In this document: positions 12,151-26,186 of the stretch, in pieces | How the letters are laid out: each line of letters opens with the position of its first letter | Numbering within the stretch: the stretch's first letter is position 1 | Origin: Paralvinella palmiformis | Taxonomy: Eukaryota > Annelida > Polychaeta > Terebellida > Alvinellidae | NCBI GenBank assembly: GCA_025642065.1 | Contig: JAODUP010000450.1 | Span: forward strand, 209,501-273,500 | Direction of reading: 5' to 3' | DNA: 64,000 nucleotides | Notes under the pieces: generated by a model | What the model was told of the DNA's origin: nothing | Databases searched by the model: none | What the model saw: the letters and a program-made list of their open reading frames with translations, nothing else | Made by a program: the position numbers and the translations under genes

Positions 12151-12169
12151 GACAACCAAAACACACCAT

Positions 12170-12660
12170 AATCCTGTCACAGAATGTCAGTTCTACCTGA
12201 CTAAAATATGTAATTGTATGATACAACCCTAATAAATATTATTTTCTGTTCTATTATTAACTGAAAATATTAAAATTAGAAATCTGAGATGCTATTCTAA
12301 ATAATCGTTTCAAGCAGAAATATAATATCAATTCATCATTAATCTTGTTATTGTTTCTGATGTTTTAAGTTAATGAAGCCGTATATCAAATTGTAATTAG
12401 TATCTGAACAAAATTATTATAGACAACCAATGATTATTAACAAACATTCAGATCGGCAACACAATTAGAGACTAAACTGTGATTCAAAGCAGTAATATTA
12501 TGTTTCTACACGATGATATACGAGTTGTTGTTTTTAAAACACAGTTTCGGCGTATTAGTCAACAAATTAACAGCTAAAACATGTGATATACCTCAGACAA
12601 TATAAATTTGCAAACGCAATAAAAGTCTGAAGTCTTCCCAGTAAATTAATTTGTTAATAG
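12170..12660. other. Downstream flank of gene A, no recognised feature
   Basis: AT-rich sequence immediately 3' of gene A. Nothing beyond possible polyadenylation context was identified. Confidence 0.4.
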
Positions 12661-12665
12661 AAATA

Positions 12666-12671
12666 TTTATT
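12666..12671 (-). promoter_or_regulatory. Candidate polyadenylation signal overlapping the gene A stop codon
   Basis: The last codons read GAA TAA A on the minus strand, creating AATAAA across the stop. If used, the 3' UTR would be only about 15-35 bases. No other AATAAA was noticed just downstream. Confidence 0.4.
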
Positions 12672-12909
12672 CAAAGGCATCACCGAGTACATCTGGACAT
12701 GTTCCTCCTTCTTCCACCTGAGCGCCAATAGCAAACTGGTATGTGAACGACTTGGCGAGGAAACCACCTGTCTCGCTCAATGCACTGCGGAAATAGGTCA
12801 ACTCGTTAAATGTCTTGTCAGAACAGTAATCAAGTGGCGCATTCCCTCTTCTTGAACTGAATCCGATCCAGTCACCTTTCTTTACTTCAAAGCAATCTGG
12901 GAGTGACAC
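12667..12909 (-). CDS. Gene A exon 15: end of the C-terminal beta module, with stop
   Basis: The acceptor TTCAG precedes VSLPDCFEVKKGDWIGF. The exon is 81 codons including TAA and enters in phase 0. The motif FEVKKGDWIGF corresponds to FTIGADDYLAL in gene B. The chain ends soon after QFAIGAQVEEGGTC with a short acidic tail. Confidence 0.85.
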   Translation of the reverse strand: MSLPDCFEVKKGDWIGFSSRRGNAPLDYCSDKTFNELTYFRSALSETGGFLAKSFTYQFAIGAQVEEGGTCPDVLGDAFE

Positions 12910-14751
12910 CTGAATTATTGAATAAATGTTAAATTTTATTATGTTAATTCTTTTATTTTAGTAAGATTATTAAACCTTTTATTTTTTAGTAAGACATTTG
13001 GAATAATAGTTATTGTAGCCAATGGAATAAAAAGTTAATATTATAAATGATAACTGGTAAGTAACATTAGTTATTATTTGCGAAAATACAATTATTATCA
13101 GTGACTTAGACAAAACGTTTCGAGGCTATCGTAAAAACATAACAGCCAATTATTATAACAACTGATATAATTGCTATGGCACTGATTTATGTATTATGTA
13201 GTCTTGTATAACACTCATACAGTGAAACATACGAGATGTTCTAAGAACTTTGACCCATGACTTTATTTTAATATGCAGTTACTAATTTGTTGGTTTAGCA
13301 GATTCTCCTCAGCATTTCTAGCCTTGTCTCGTAATGGTCATCCTTAAGAAGGACATATGTTCATTTCAAGCTGAATATATATAGAGACAGGCAGAAGTGA
13401 ATGTATGCAGTAGAACCTTCTAATAATAGCGTTGGAATACGAACGAAGAACTTCTCCCAATTGATTACTATGTCGCCACAAGAAATTCCAGGAACAATTG
13501 TTTATGAGACTTACTAATATCTATCAATTTGATATAAATTGTTGGCGATTAGCTCTCAGCATGGCAGTAATGGATGATCTCATAAGTACTTTCAGTATTG
13601 CAAATGTTCGTAGATATAGTGTGTATGTTGCAAGTTCAAAAGTGTTTCCAGCGAAGTTTATTTTAAATTTAAGGTTTTCCACCTGACTGAAGTCAGCCGT
13701 TAACAGCCAATTATATTAAAGAAAGTATTCGCATAATGTATCATAGTTGTATTATTAGACACTCACACATTCTATTAGTATATCATCTTACTAGACTTAT
13801 TCCCAATGTACTTTTGTAATCGAATATTTGCCTATTGAACACGATGTTCATGCTAATTAATATACTCTATATTCAGTACAAAGATATGTAATACTTACAG
13901 TTTTAGAGACAGGTTTATCAGGACTACCAGCATACTTTACGTTCAGATAATAAACACGATCGAAGTTCTTGGAAGTTGTATCCTCCGAACTGTAATTCTG
14001 ACGCCATATCTGCAATATTTGACACTAACACTTAGCTGATAGAAAAAGTAGGTAATACATAGATATCTGCACGTGCACACACGCAGGCACACACACATAC
14101 ACACCACACACACACCACACACAAACACATACATATAGCCGGCGCCTCCATGGTCTAAGTAAGAGTTAGTCTGGTTGGTCACAGATCTATAGCCCGTGGG
14201 TTTAAACCCCGGCCGAGCTATGTCAGAAGGGTGTTTCATCTTTCACTTCTAGATGTGAATTCTGTCTTTATATAATATAATAAGTGCTATATTTTTAGTG
14301 AAAATATGATTTAGTAAATCTGGAAAGAAGACCAATTACACACTTTTTATGATGGCTGTAAGGGAGGGAATAAAATGCCCCCTCTTATACATCGGAATCA
14401 GCTGAAGTTTATTACTATTTCTTCACCCAGTTTTTGAATATCCCACAATAATGGTATTTATATAGGTCGACCCAGAGTTCCTCAACACGAGAAGGAACTT
14501 ATTATCGTTCAACTTGTCACTATTAGTAGGAATAATTAAAATTATATATTCAATCTTGTGGAAATATGATAGGATATATAATAATAGATATACAATACAT
14601 TTTAGTTGACTCGGATGAAGAAAAGGAAAGACAGTTTAGAGATTATATTCCCAAAACGACAGTCACTGTACTGGTATAGCATTTTGCTAAATAGTTATAT
14701 AATGGTAGATAATTATTATCTAACTTAATATTTACAGTTTAATATAGCCCG

Positions 14752-14796
<45 letters not shown>

Positions 14797-15876
14797 GTGT
14801 ATTTGTGTGTGCATGTGTGTTGTTTTAATAATCGAATTGTATCTAAGGAATACCAATAGACTAACACATGCTGTGTGTTTTGAGTCTTACATAGCAAATA
14901 CCTAACAATATATAATGTGACCTAATAAAATAATAATCCGCAAGTTTAATAAATACATTATGCAAAATTGGAAGTTGTTTAGTTTCGTTAATACAACGTC
15001 ATAGGACGTAATTGGTTGTAAAATTAATTATTATAGTGCTATTAATGTCCTTGATATTAATTGCATACCTTCTTGTAGTCGTTAACATGTGAAGTGATTG
15101 ATTAATTAAATATAACGTCACAGTGAATATACAAAAACAAAATCGCAGCTTTGTCCATTATGAGGCTTATACACAACTGATCATGTTTAGTCAAATATTT
15201 AAACATCCAAGATGCCAGAAATCCATGGTCATTAGCAAATTACCTGGACGTGGCCCATCGAGTATACGATTAATGGTAGCGTGTTTAGTTCTTAATTATC
15301 ATGAGTTTTGATATTAGGAGCATACACCGATGGAACAATTGTTTTGTAATGTCAAGTATAGACTAACCTCAAGAGATAATTCGTTGTCTGACACAACCCG
15401 TAGGTCAAAGCCAGTCAGTCGTCCAGAGACTGGTATCTTCCACGGTCCTACAATTGACATGCCTCTGGTAAAGTCGTTTGTCTTTCTCATCCAGCCAACA
15501 TTTTCACTCATATCAGCTCCCACCTTCACCTTGGGAGCCGCCACTAAAAGGCAAATATTAGACTATAAATACACCTCGAGTGATTACAGGTGTCTAGGAT
15601 ATCGCTGCTAGTCTTATAACATTAGATTTTGTTATTTAAAAAATAAATTCTACCAGATAGTGCATTATAAACTAAGGCAAATAACTTAACAATTAATTTA
15701 AAAGATTAACAAATTGTTTATAGATAAATAAATACTAGAAAACAATTAATTTGCTCTATGTGAAAGGGGTTAGCTTCATTGAAAAGGGAAAGCATAACGG
15801 CGTACAGAAAATCCCGCAATATATCTGTTACTCAGTTATCTAGTCATGGTCATGCGTTAAGATGGTCCACATTTCT

Positions 15877-15925
<49 letters not shown>

Positions 15926-15997
15926 AGAGAGGGGGAAAGCAGAGAAAGAAAGAGGATGAGAGAGAGGGGGAGAGAGGGGCAGGAAGAGAGGAAGAGA

Positions 15998-16055
<58 letters not shown>

Positions 16056-19000
16056 CATACATCATTTATCCGACACTTACGGTGGTCATCACTTGGTGCA
16101 AGTCTTCGTTTCTTGGAATTAGTGTTAGCATCGGAAGAAGTAGTGTTTGATGTTGTTATTAGTAGAAAGAGTAATTTTGGAGAGACCAGTGAAATAAAGT
16201 ACGAGCAGCATAATTATAACAATATGAATGGACAATTAAGATGATGGAGATACATTACTCACTGATGATGAGATAAAGACAAACGTGTAATTTAACACTG
16301 ACTGATGGATAGAGCAGGATCAGTGACAATCCAGAAACTTACCTTGACCACAATGGGTACACGACTTGCGGCAGTTGTGGAACATCCATACAGGATTCTT
16401 GGAGCATTCATTTATGTTAGCCCAATTGCTGCATTTATTTTCATCATGCACGTCAAGACATCCTTTAAAATAATCCATGACGGGTAGCCCAGTCTATTAA
16501 ACTGATAAACTGATCAAACTCCATATAATAACAATGTAATGACAGTGGACATAGTATGTGTCGCAGCTAATGTAGTTAATCGGATGACGGTAGTTTTGAT
16601 TTAACGTTGATAACAGACTGCTGATATGATGAGCGGTAATGCGATATGATAATATACATACCAGGAACGCCATTGATCTTTGGATCGCATCTGCTACATG
16701 CTCCACTACAGTATTTGAGCATATAGGATGAACTGCTCATACAGCCACCAAACCTCATCCAGTATTCGCATGCATAGTCTGTGGCCTTATTCAAACACTC
16801 TGTCAACAAAATATATAAAACTTTATAAAAGTACAGATGCATATTAAACACAAACTTATTTTCTACACGAAATATCATTATCTTTATATTCCTTCGAGTA
16901 ATCAATCACAGGTGATGTTAATTTCAAATAGGTATTTCAAACTCATTTAAATTTACATTTCCTATTTATTTATTCTTCAGTTTGTCATAGATTTAATTGT
17001 TTTTCAGTTAATTCAACATCAAAGTAAAAGCTAAATTAAATTACTAAAACGTTAACTTTAAAATATACCAAACATTGTTTGTATTATTTACAAAAAACTA
17101 GTCACACCAGAAACATATTAATATTGCAGTCAGTTTAGATTTTAATTCATTAATACAAAATTTAGCGGAAGGCAGGAATATTGGATTATTTTTAACCACA
17201 ATGGTTTCTAAATTTTCAGGTTCTTTTTATTTTAGAGAAAGTAATCATAGAAATAAACAAAATTCATTCGTATTGCCCTCTCGTAGCCATACCATGTTAC
17301 GCCTTTTGTTATCGTGGTGTAGATTGCGCTATGAGGTCTACTCTCTACTATCTAAGGAGGTTGGTGACACTATGGGCTTCAATATAACTTCTCTTATAGT
17401 TATTGGAATCATACAACTTGACCCATTGATTTACACTATAATCTATGTAATTATAGAAGTCAAATATGCAAAACAATTATTTGAATTACAAATACAAATA
17501 TTTTCAAAATGCACTCAGTTCTTGCCAAGATACAAAAAACTTCATTTATAAATGTAACTTGTTCACTTGATGTTGAAATCGGTACATAAAACATAGGAAA
17601 TATAAAGTATGATTTATATATTTAATTTTTCTGTAGTATTAAATTGGTTGATAGTTTCACAAAAAAAAAACATTAATTAAACTAATTTGTAGTTGATTAG
17701 ATGATAGATTTATAAAACACCATCTGTATAATGTTGAATGTGATTTAATCAGCTGTTTTAGATAAAGGAGAGATACTCATTCAAGTGGGAACAAGTTGAA
17801 CTAACATGAATAATATCTTTGTCTTTGGATATCAATATACCAAGTGCAAATAGGTCATTTGATTCACATTCGCCAATGCTCTCCCAGTATGTACAATTAT
17901 TATCATCTGCTAGGTTAATACAGGCTGGAAGGAAAGAAAACGTCATACATTATTACCTACGTGAAATTCTTCTCAATGATTTTCTATGCAGCTTCCCTAA
18001 TACACTTCAGGTTTTAACTAACCCTCATTTTCTTTTCTAACAAATTCGCAATCTCAGTGGGGGATTGTTTTCAGATGTGCACGGAGCGTATACTTTCAGG
18101 TGAAATTCTTCTTAAGGATTCTCTCTATAGCTGAACTAATAAATTCAAATATTAACTAACACTGATTTTAAAAAATGCTATTCTCAGTGAAGATTTAAAT
18201 CGCCTTGAACATACAGATAAAAATTTCACCTACTTAATTCAGTTTGGATTTTTAATAACATTACACAGGGATATTTAACTCAGCCTTTGCAGGCCCCAAG
18301 CCCGACTGAGAAAGGAGGAGGATTGAGGGTGGAATAGCACCCCCATAACGTAAATATATATTCGCTACAGAAACGTTGAAAAGTACAAAGAACTCCAGCT
18401 TGGAAGAGAAAGGGTCTTGATCACGAGAACCTATGACGCTAGATGGTGAAAGCCGTAAGATCACAGAGACCAGAGGGTTGAGCACCCTTCTTTCAACCAA
18501 GCACATTAATATGGGAACATGGAATGTGAGAACCATGTGCCATATATGAAAGACGGCATAAGGAGCAACGGAAATAACCGAGTACAAGCTTGCACTGCTG
18601 GACATCAGTGAAACAAGAGGGACACAGACTGGACAAAGAAGAATTACTACGGGAAAGCTGTTACGATTTTTTGGACATGAGGAAGAGGATGGCCTTCCAC
18701 AGAAGGAGTAGTAGTCATGCAATCAAGAGTGGCACAGAAGGCATTGATAGGTTGGGAAACGCATGGACCATGAATCATCACAACATCCTTCAGAATACAG
18801 AAAAAGAAAATCAGATGAAAGTCTTCCTGTCGCAACGCACCAACAAATGACAGTGATGAAGAAACCAAAGACCAGTTCTACAGCAGGCTACAAAACATCC
18901 TAGACATGTGCAGAGAAAATGATGTGATCATCCTCATGGGAGATTTCAATATGAAGATTAGACCGGACAACAACGGATATGAAGAAGTGATAGAAACCCA

Positions 19001-20962
19001 GGGTGTAGGAAAGTTGAACGAAAACGCAGAGAGGTTTGCGGACACATTTGCACTGAACAACATTACCATTGGGGGTAGCATGTTTACACATAAAAGGATA
19101 CACAAGATCACATGGGTATCACCTGATCATTTGACAGAAAACCAGATCACATTTGCATAGGAAATAAATTTAGGAGATCACGTGAAGATGTGAGAGTAAA
19201 GAGAGGAGCAGATGTGACATTTGACCACCACCTGCTGATTGCCAGACTTAAAGTCAAGCTGAAGAAAAAAATTGAATGGAGAAAGCAACAAACAGACGAA
19301 AGTATAATGTCCGCCTTCTGAAAGATCCACAGACAATAGCGGAATACAAGTGTTACAACAGAAGTATAAAGAAGAAGATCCAGATCTGGGCAGCCTGTGG
19401 CAGAAAATCAAATAAACTGACACCAAGTTGCTAAGACGTCGTTGGCCTGAAGAAGACACAAAAGAAAGATTGGATCACAGCAGAAACCTGGTGCAGGATT
19501 CAGCTGCCGAAGGAGAAGAAATGAGCAAGAAACAACAGTTGAACACGAACGACGAAGGCACAGGCACAGGAAGATCACACAAAGGCCAACTCAGCTGTAT
19601 GATACTACCAAGAACCGAAACTAGCAGGCAAGTATAGCAACCCGGAAAGACCTGTTTAAAACAAGCAAGGAAGGATCATCACGGCAACTGAGCAACAACT
19701 CAACAGATGAGCTGAAAAGTTGAAGAACTGTTAAATAGACCTCCCACGCTGCACCTCCCCCCCCCCCCTCAGACATACAACCAGCAATAGTGAGTCTATC
19801 CATCAAATGTGACAAGCCGACCAAGGAAGAAATCGGAATCGCCATAACGCACCTGAAGAACAATAAAACAACAGGATCGGACGGCATCCCATCAGAAGCA
19901 CTAAAGACAAATATCGATACATCTGTGGAAATATTATACCCTCTTTTTACTGAAATTTTGGGAAAAGAAGAAGTGCCATCAGACTGTACAGAGAGATACT
20001 TAATAAAACTCCCGAAGAGAGGAAAGGAGACCTCAGCAACAATTCCAACTACAGAGGAATCAACACTTCATAATCTTGGAAAGAATGAAAGGTGTAATTG
20101 ACCCATGGCTGAGAGTTCAACAAGCTGGATTCAACCCTAGGACAGAAGACTTTGAAATTGTAGGGGTGAAGACATAGGGGTTTCTGTATGAACCAAATAC
20201 TGGAACAGAATGAAAATTGTTTTGAACCAAACAAACGTTTCTAAACTCGAGATGGGCTAGCACCTTTAATTTTAAATCTTATCCAACTTTATCATGAGAA
20301 TACCTGCATTTCTCGACCATAAAGGTATATTTTATAGACAGTAACCTTGTGGATGATCCACTTTGTTCAAGTGTCAGAATCTAAACTCCACCTCAAGTAC
20401 TGATCTTCACATATATCACTTATTATAATAAGTAATCTTCTAAATGAAGAGGTAATTCCATCAGTGAATTCTTAATTTATTTTGACTTATTTGATCAAAA
20501 GAGATACATCAAATCGTGTATTATCATGGTAGATGTTTACCTATTAGACTAACAGGAGCTAAACAACTTTTTCGGCAGTAGACAAGCATGTATGGAGGAT
20601 TTTTAATACATTCACCACTTCTAGCCCAGACGTCACACTCAGTGCTGTTATGGTGGTAGTTCACCATATCTGTAGAATAGAAATATTGGATTAAAATTAC
20701 CGTAAGTTGTTTAAAAGCAACATCTAGGAAATAAATTAAATCTTAACTGTTCATAGACCTAAAATTATGTATTAATTAAACAATGTGTGAGGGTGTTTGG
20801 ATACCTATATGTATAGTAGCACTGGATCAGAGTAATAATGTCTATACTTATAGAAACTACATACACATCTATAACAAATAATATTTACATAAATCTATAA
20901 ACCCGTAAACCCGAATATATCCATCAATCTGAATACCGTTATTACATGGATCTTACGTGATG

Positions 20963-21020
<58 letters not shown>

Positions 21021-22721
21021 CCAATAAACACACATACACACTACACACACATACACACAAACTATTTTATTGACTCTTTTTTAGTATACGTTACCTGGCT
21101 TCCAGTCACTACGTCTTGTACAAGTCCTCCGACAATTGTTTGTCATCCATATAAGATTTCTTCCACATTCGCCTTTTAATCCCCAAAACTCGCACTTATT
21201 ATCATCTGGATACTCATTTATACAATCTAAAAAACAATTAGATTAGAAACCATTGCTATCAAAAACAAAACAAAATAACGAAGTGTGTACACCGGATATA
21301 ACTATTAATAAATCGGTCAATTGAGTTAGACTAGGGCCAAAAAATAAAACCTAAAGCAATTAACAATTAGAACATATTTATGAAATGTACAACATTCCAA
21401 CGTTCTTTCGTCTGAAGTGTGAGCAATCTATTTGCTTTGATATTTATATAGTAAGTCTTAGTTTTTAGGAAGTAAATTTCAGTCTTTTTATAAGTCTACA
21501 GTTAATAAATTTCTATTGGAGGTTATCTTATAGATACAATTTATATATTTTTAGTTTCATCCAATTAAAAAAGAATAACATTAGCTGAAAGATTGTTCTT
21601 TGGTTGACTCTCTGTACAGCAACCAAGGTAATTCTAATCTGTATATTATGCTAATGAAAGAAGTTTCTATATCAGTAACTGTGAGCTTTCCTTATTCATG
21701 TAATGTAATATAATATAATATCTAGTTCATATTTACTCTTGCACTTGTAAGTCAGCGACAAATATTTGTGTACACCAGGACAGATATTTCCAAACACTGT
21801 TGATACTGGATCAAACTGGCAGCTTGTACGACCTAGCAATAAAATAACACAAAGTTTGTTCATTGCAATTTATAATTCTCTTACACACATATATACAGAC
21901 ACACGCATACACAGACGCACACACACACGCACACACACGCACACTCACACACACACACATACTCAGACAATCACGCTAGCACACACGCTCGCGCACACAC
22001 ACATAGACGCACACACTCTAACTCATATACACACACAAACACATACACATACGGACAGATGGACACACGCAAAAATACGCAACCACGCATAAACTCTCAT
22101 TTACACACGCACATTTATATATAAAGGTTTCAGGCATAACTATAATTAATATTGATGTAACTAATTGACATAATTGTAATGGTATCTGAAAGTTAAACAT
22201 TGGTCCAGTTGCAATTCTTCAGGTACACTCAGATTACAGCAATATTTGTAATAAGATATTACATGCAGATGGTTAATTTAACTGTAACTGACACAGTTCG
22301 TAATTCATTCTATTGTTGTAACCAAATTTGTACAGTGAATGAAATTGCAAATATATGTAAGTATGGTACATCTGTAATAACCCGTATATATATATATGCG
22401 CGCACGCGCGTGTGTGTGTGGGTGCGTTTGTGTGTGCGTGTGTGTATCTGTCTATGCGTGTGAGTGTGTGTGTCTGTAAGGCAGAGAATAAAAGAAAATA
22501 TATATTACCATCACACATAAGCCTGAAGATCTGGTCAGCATTATTCTGAGAACAATCAGTTGTACCATTGATAGACGGGTCTGGACAGATAGATGTGTCA
22601 TCATCTCGTCCCCAGAAGGCTGAATGAGTTGCAATAACCTGGCCACCATTATAGCTTATTGACTTCAAGCCACTGTTCTCACAGAAGTCCACATTGCTGA
22701 ACTTCTCTGAAATGGTGATTG

Positions 22722-22753
<32 letters not shown>

Positions 22754-22800
22754 TTATTTATTTATATATATGTGTGTGTGTGTGTTTGCGTGTCTGTGTA

Positions 22801-22893
<93 letters not shown>

Positions 22894-24421
22894 CTAACGT
22901 TTTTGCATAAATGGCTTCATATATCATAACACTGAGTATAAAAAATGATACAAAAATAGCTCATCAGATTGTAGTATTTAACAGATTTGCAGAATTGACC
23001 ATTTTAACGTCGTCATCTCAAATACAATGTTACCTTCAATAGTAAAATGATATTTAACATATACCTTCGCAGTAATATTCAGCTTTGAGATATTTGTTAG
23101 TCCATTTGTTGCTGCATGGTTCACCGAGAAAGCTCGTCATTGCCGATACCCTACAGTCTTCCTTATTCTCACACATTGTTTTCATTAGATAAACTACAAA
23201 TGCTAGATACACTATCAGCTGAGCCTTGAGAACATGTATAGTTATTACCACGACCCCAAAAAGCTGATAGAATCTGAAACAAGGTACGGGATTTCGGATT
23301 AAACTATGAAAAGTTATTATTTACTGTAAATAAATACAATAAAATTTACATGCATTGGTTCTAAAGATTCAGATTAATACAATTCTGCAAAATGTGCAAA
23401 TTAATTTCCAGTATTCAAAAATACTTAAAACGTTATTATTAATAGTATTTTTTTTAATTGTTGTTAGCATCATAATAATACTACTAATACTAATAATACT
23501 AATAACACTACTACTACTAGTACTACTACTACTACTCATAATAATAATTATTATTATTATTATTATCTCCATCATCATCATTATAATTAAATGATGTAAA
23601 TACTAAGACTTTTCAGGTGTTCCATAAATGGGTCTACAAAATCGTGTTCCATTTTAGCTTTCTGGCTTTACAACTTTACCTCTATCACAAAGAGAATGAA
23701 CAAAGCCATTGATTGCTAAAGCCGCTGACGCTCTGGTTTACAAGCAATTCTGTTATATCTGATCGTTTTATTTTGATCAAAGCCATCCAAAGTTTCCGTT
23801 CCTACATATATAAAGTACATTAACCTGACCCCTGACCTAACCCTAAAAGCTAATCCTAACCTAAACCTAATTATAAACCCACCACCCCGGAGCTTTTCTC
23901 GTCCAACTATCGTCTGTTTGGGTCTAGCCATTTGTATCTTTTCTATGGTACAAACACATCTAATGGGTTCATCTCAGCTGGCTGCTTTCAATGATAACAT
24001 CACTCACCTTAATTTGATATCCAGAAGGACAGACTAACTCAATAACATTTCCTTCACAGGCCAGTAATTCAAGCCGATTGTACAGAGATCCTGTAGAACA
24101 CAAATATACATGATACACATTACAATGGAAATGATTACCATAATTAAAATTTAACAAGTTTGGAAGATCTTACTCAGTAATTCGAGGTACATGATGTAAT
24201 GAGGATGATGACAATGATATAAGGGTGCATTATGTAGATTCTAAGTAATCGTCTGACACTTACTTGGTACTCCATCTGAAATTCACCAGGTAGCAGCACA
24301 GATCAACGATAGCCATGAATAGAAAGAAAATAGATCGTTGTCAAATTAACAAATGCGAATGGGCCTAACATTATATTATTAACATCGTAATTAACTGAAT
24401 AAAATATGCACACCCTTCACA

Positions 24422-24459
<38 letters not shown>

Positions 24460-26146
24460 TATATATATATATATATATATATGCATGCATCGCACGCGCA
24501 CACAGAGAGAGAGGGGGGGGGGGGAGAGAGGTACTGCAATTACTGGTTAATCACTCAATTAATGCCATATTCTCGTTACTCCGACATGACTACTGACCTC
24601 GAGGAGACATGCAATCCATTACTCCACATCCATTTTTGCAGCATATCTTCTCTCCAGGACACTGGCTATCGGCAGTACACTGACTCTGACAGGTATCGTT
24701 TGTTATCATGTGGGCAGGTGGGCAGAGTCCCGGCTTTCTGTCTGGTAATGTAAAGAAATAATAGAGCAAGAGACACTTGTAGAGAAACTGGCGGTAAGCT
24801 AAATATGTATCGAGGGGCAAAGTTAGGCAGGGTATGCCTAGAGGGAGCGGGGTGGAACAGGGGTAGGAGATGACAACTGTGGATGTAGCAAACGTGAGAG
24901 ATAGCGGTGATTGGGCCATCAATTAAACTGATCTGTACATAAAATAGTCTATCTCTTCTAGATAGTTATCCTAACTGGTACGTATTATATTTACATGATG
25001 AAATGCACCCCCCACAATATTCCATTTAAGTCCAGTTATAACCCATTGTACAGTACTGCTACTTTTTAACTAATATGTTCTGCTACTTATATAATTAGGG
25101 TTAGTGTAAGGCGGATAAGCTTGTTAGTAACTCATCTCCAGGCTGCGTGATGGCCAGAAGACGTATAAAAGAGCTAGTTTTTCACTGTAGTACCACTACT
25201 AGCAACGATGCGGGAGAAATTGCATCTTTGACTGTGCCATTTATATAGATATGGGATGTTTGGGCAATTCGAACCCAGAATAAAGCTGAGGTCAGCATCC
25301 GTGATGTAAAAGTGTAATTAAGTTGATACTTTGAACGAACACAATTAGATGTTGACTGTAAACTCTTGCATCAAATTATTATTTTATTGTCGTACACATA
25401 TCATTGAACCACGTAAACGTGATGTGTTCTAGAGGTTGTGCATGTATTTTCGTTTCCAGAATTGGACTAGCGTTAATATAATTGTGACTTAAAAGGAAAA
25501 AGGTGTGTGATAAGCTTTAAATGATTGTTTGTGTGGTAATTCTGAGCCAGTACCATCACACATACGGATGCACGAACGCAAGCATACAACCACGCACTCG
25601 CACACGCACGCATGCAAGCATGCAAGTATGCTCACCGAAATACACATGAGCACACAAACACACGCATGCACGCACACACACATACGCGCGCACACATGTC
25701 CAGATGTCCAGAGTTTGATTTCACGCTTCGATATTCTCTGTTTCCATGCATTATTTCACATGGATGAATGACAATGATTGATGTTTTACGGCCACTTCTG
25801 TGCACAAGGTAGGCTAAATGGGCCGATCGACCTCCACATGCAATGAAGGGAAGTCAAGCCTTCAGATATGCCCACGCCGAGATTCGAACACGGGTGATAG
25901 TGGTCTGTGGTCCAACACGCTACCGCTAGACCACAGAGGCATGAAGCACACACTTACATTCACACGCACTTACACGCACAAACTCAGTAGCGTATGTATG
26001 TAGTAAGCGCTGCACAAACATGCCTCCAAATAGCTTGGAAGGATGGACGCAGATCATGAATAGTTTATGCTCCGCTATTAAATTCCCTGAATGGAACTAG
26101 AGTTAATAGAATTGTGACTTAAAAGCAAAACGTGTCTGATATAATA

Positions 26147-26186
<40 letters not shown>

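Noticed and set aside
15779..16150. Open frames on both strands over the TA and GA tracts
   Set aside because: They are translations of simple repeats, on both strands at once.
17201..17551. 116-codon plus-strand open frame in an intron of gene A
   Set aside because: AT-rich composition, no homology recognised, no splice or promoter context.
18261..18722. 153-codon minus-strand open frame
   Set aside because: It is antisense to the RTE-like LINE endonuclease region.
22694..22910. Open frames made of VCVC repeats
   Set aside because: Translation of a TG microsatellite.
23355..23594. Isoleucine- and serine-rich open frames
   Set aside because: Trinucleotide repeat in an intron.
23811..23885. 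cctaaccctaa-like sequence resembling telomere repeats
   Set aside because: Only a few imperfect units are present; there is no array and no chromosome-end context.
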